From: Desulfobulbaceae bacterium UBA2262
Lineage (GTDB): Bacteria > Desulfobacterota > Desulfobulbia > Desulfobulbales > Desulfurivibrionaceae
Length of the DNA: 7,261 nt
Direction: 5' to 3'
NCBI GenBank assembly: GCA_002347185.1
Contig: DDXK01000094.1
Span: forward strand, 667-7,927
A program made the translations under genes and the position numbers. The notes below the pieces were generated by a model, which had not been told where the DNA came from, searched no databases, and saw only the letters and a list, made by a program, of their open reading frames with translations. How positions within the stretch are numbered: position 1 is the first letter of the stretch; each line of letters opens with the position of its first letter. Of this stretch, positions 5,028 through 7,261 are shown in pieces.

Positions 5028-7261
5028 GTGGAACCGAAATATATCAGCATCCGCGGGGCGCGGATGCACAATCTCAAGAACATCAATGTCGATCTGCCGC
5101 GCAACCGGCTGGTGGTGCTCACCGGTCTCTCCGGCTCCGGCAAATCCTCCCTCGCCTTCGACACCCTCTATGCCGAGGGGCAGCGTCGCTATGTGGAATC
5201 CCTTTCCACCTATGCCAGGCAGTTTCTGGGGCAGATGGAAAAGCCCGAGGTCGATTCGCTGGAGGGACTCTCCCCGGCGGTTTCCATCGAGCAGCGCACC
5301 ACCAGCCGCAACCCCCGTTCCACCGTGGGCACCATCACCGAGATCTACGACCATCTCCGCCTGCTCTTCGCCAGGGTCGGGAGGGCGCATTGCCCGGAGT
5401 GCGGCGAGGAGATCCGGCCGCAGTCGGTCCAGGAGATGGTGGCCAGCCTGCTCGCCATGCCGGAGGGGACGAAGCTCATCCTGCTTGCCCCCCTGGTGGA
5501 GGGGAAAAAGGGGGAGCATCTGGCCGTGCTCAACCGGCTGCGCAGGGATGGCTATGTGCGGGTCCGGATCGACGGGGAGATCCGGGGCCTGGAGGAGGAG
5601 CTCATCCTGGAGAAAAACAGGCGGCACACCATCGAGGCGGTGATCGACCGGCTGATCCTCAAGCCCTCCCTGGCCAGAAGGCTTTCGGAATCGGTGGCCA
5701 CGGCGGTGCGGATCTCCGAGGGCTTTCTCCTGGTGCAGCTCGCGGAGAGCGGCGAGGAAATCCTTTGCAGCGAGAGGGCGGCCTGCGTCCGGTGTGGCAG
5801 GAGCCTGCCGGAGCTGAGCACCCAGCTTTTTTCCTTCAACAACCCCAAGGGCGCCTGCCCGGAGTGCGGCGGCCTTGGGGTGAAGCAGTTTTTCGACCCC
5901 GATCTGGTGGTGCCCAACCCGCGCCTGAGCCTGCGCCAGGGCGCCATCGCCCCCTGGGATGCCGCCTCGCCTTCCACCTATACCAAGGAGCTGCTGGAGG
6001 GGCTGGCCAGGCAGTACGGCTTTGTCCTCGATACCCCCTTTGCCGAGCTGCCGGCCAGGGCCAGGGAGGTGATCCTGCAGGGTACGGGGGAGGAGGACGT
6101 GGCCTTCACCTACGTGCGCTTCCATCGCCTGCACACCCACCACAAGCCCTTCGAGGGCATCCTCCCCCAGTTGGCGCGCCGCTACCTGGAAACCGGCTCC
6201 GGCGCAGTGCAGGAGGAGCTGGAGCAGTACATGAACGAACAGCCCTGCCCGGTCTGCCACGGCGCCCGGCTCAAGCCGGAGGTGCTGGCGGTGCGGATCG
6301 GACCCTGGAACATCCATGACCTGACCCGGCAGAGCATCGCCCAGCTCCTCGTCAACCTGCCGGCCCTGCCCTTTACCCAGCAGGAGCTTTTCATCGCCGA
6401 ACGGATCAGCAAGGAGATTCTCGACCGCCTCACCTTTCTGCACGACGTGGGGCTGGGCTACATCTCCCTTGACCGCCGCGCCGCCACCCTTTCCGGCGGC
6501 GAGGCGCAGCGGATCCGTCTCGCCTCCCAGATCGGCTCCCGGCTGGCCGGGGTCCTCTACATCCTCGACGAGCCGAGTATCGGCCTGCACCAGCGTGACA
6601 ACGAGCGCCTCATCAATACCTTGTTCCGCCTCCGCGATCTCGGCAACACGGTGCTGGTGGTGGAGCATGACGAGGAGACGATCCGCGCCGCCGACCATGT
6701 GCTCGATATCGGGCCGGGCGCCGGCGTGCATGGCGGCGAGGTGGTCTACAACGGCGACGTTCCGGGCCTGCTCGCCGAGGAGCGTTCCCTGACCGGCGGC
6801 TACCTTTCCGGCCGGCTCGTCATTCCCGTGCCCGCGAAGCGAAGAAAACCCTCGGCCGGCAAGGGCTGGATCACCATCCGGGAGGCCCGGGCCAATAACC
6901 TCCGCGACCTGGAGGTGCGCATCCCCCTGGGCGTGATGACCTGCGTCACCGGGGTTTCCGGCTCCGGCAAGAGCTCGCTGGTCATCGAGACCCTCTACAA
7001 GGGGGCGCGGAGTTTTCTGCAGCACGGACCCGAACACGTCGGGATCTGCCGCTTTGCCGGATTGGAGCGGATCGACAAGGTGATCGATATCGACCAGAGC
7101 CCCATCGGCCGCACGCCCCGCTCCAATCCCGCCACCTACACCGGGGTGCTGACCCCGATCCGCGAGCTTTTCGCCAGGCTGCCGGAGGCGCGGGCACGCG
7201 GCTACAAGCCGGGCCGTTTCAGCTTCAACCTGAAAGGCGGCCGCTGCGAGGCCTGCGAGGG
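5028..7261 (+). CDS. uvrA: Excinuclease ABC subunit A, N-terminal ~744 residues (truncated by window edge)
   Basis: UvrA is the dimeric ABC-type ATPase that finds bulky DNA lesions and loads UvrB in nucleotide-excision repair. From GTG 5028 the protein begins MEPKYISIRGARMHNLKNIN, as UvrA does. Domains in order: Walker A GLSGSGKS (33-40); YVESLSTYARQFLGQMEKPE and SRNPRSTVGTITEIYDHLRL of the first ATPase half; an extra CPEC pair (Cys122, Cys125); zinc module Cys253-X2-Cys256 and Cys277-X2-Cys280; CPVCHGARLKPE near residue 410; ABC signature LSGGEAQ (488-494); Walker B YILDEPS (511-517); second Walker A GVSGSGKS (642-649); and the highly conserved KVIDIDQSPIGRTPRSNPAT followed by YTGVLTPIRELFA. 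The window ends at GGRCEACEG, the first half of the C-terminal zinc finger, so about 200 residues are missing. No frame break is visible. It may be co-transcribed with rsmB. No LexA-like box is recognised in the 74-base gap. Confidence 0.97.
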   Translation, partial: MEPKYISIRGARMHNLKNINVDLPRNRLVVLTGLSGSGKSSLAFDTLYAEGQRRYVESLSTYARQFLGQMEKPEVDSLEGLSPAVSIEQRTTSRNPRSTVGTITEIYDHLRLLFARVGRAHCPECGEEIRPQSVQEMVASLLAMPEGTKLILLAPLVEGKKGEHLAVLNRLRRDGYVRVRIDGEIRGLEEELILEKNRRHTIEAVIDRLILKPSLARRLSESVATAVRISEGFLLVQLAESGEEILCSERAACVRCGRSLPELSTQLFSFNNPKGACPECGGLGVKQFFDPDLVVPNPRLSLRQGAIAPWDAASPSTYTKELLEGLARQYGFVLDTPFAELPARAREVILQGTGEEDVAFTYVRFHRLHTHHKPFEGILPQLARRYLETGSGAVQEELEQYMNEQPCPVCHGARLKPEVLAVRIGPWNIHDLTRQSIAQLLVNLPALPFTQQELFIAERISKEILDRLTFLHDVGLGYISLDRRAATLSGGEAQRIRLASQIGSRLAGVLYILDEPSIGLHQRDNERLINTLFRLRDLGNTVLVVEHDEETIRAADHVLDIGPGAGVHGGEVVYNGDVPGLLAEERSLTGGYLSGRLVIPVPAKRRKPSAGKGWITIREARANNLRDLEVRIPLGVMTCVTGVSGSGKSSLVIETLYKGARSFLQHGPEHVGICRFAGLERIDKVIDIDQSPIGRTPRSNPATYTGVLTPIRELFARLPEARARGYKPGRFSFNLKGGRCEACE

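Noticed and set aside
5009..6319. 436-codon plus-strand frame overlapping uvrA in another phase
   Set aside because: Its composition is almost all Gly, Ala, Pro and Arg, and it competes with a perfectly conserved UvrA frame.
4971..7037. 688-codon open frame antisense to uvrA
   Set aside because: Same codon-bias effect; the plus strand encodes conserved UvrA throughout. No ribosome-binding site or domain was recognised on the minus strand.

Overview
The window looks like chromosomal DNA from a high-GC Gram-negative bacterium. The best guess is a member of the Desulfobacterota (former Deltaproteobacteria), because its large outer-membrane protein belongs to the DUF3373 family, which I associate with Desulfuromonas/Geobacter/Desulfobulbus-type and some Campylobacterota genomes. 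High GC fits the former better. This assignment is inference from family recall and was not tested by a search.

Layout. Positions 1-188 (minus strand) hold the first ~62 codons of glyQ, the glycyl-tRNA synthetase alpha subunit. A gene-free stretch of about 600 bases (189-795) separates it from a divergent gene at 796-2367, encoding a DUF3373 beta-barrel outer-membrane protein with a signal peptide, a short periplasmic coiled coil and a terminal Phe. The gene-free stretch has a perfect TATAAT element and then, just upstream of the porin gene, five consecutive stem-loops. This would be a long, highly structured 5' leader. The porin gene ends in a strong intrinsic terminator (2402-2438).

Then come four same-strand genes with short gaps: pgeF/yfiH (2467-3219), a four-helix-bundle (23S rRNA intervening-sequence/Avd-like) gene (3264-3740), rsmB (3622-4953) and uvrA (5028 to the window end, truncated). 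The four-helix-bundle gene is AT-rich compared with its neighbours, is broken by one in-frame TAA, and runs past its expected C-terminus into the start of rsmB. It looks like a decaying insertion in an otherwise housekeeping gene cluster.

Functionally the cluster combines peptidoglycan precursor editing (PgeF), 16S rRNA C967 methylation (RsmB) and nucleotide-excision repair (UvrA). These are conserved functions with no obvious joint pathway. No CRISPR array, tRNA, rRNA, insertion sequence or evident novel defence system is visible. The two things most worth following up are the multi-hairpin porin leader and the damaged four-helix-bundle gene.
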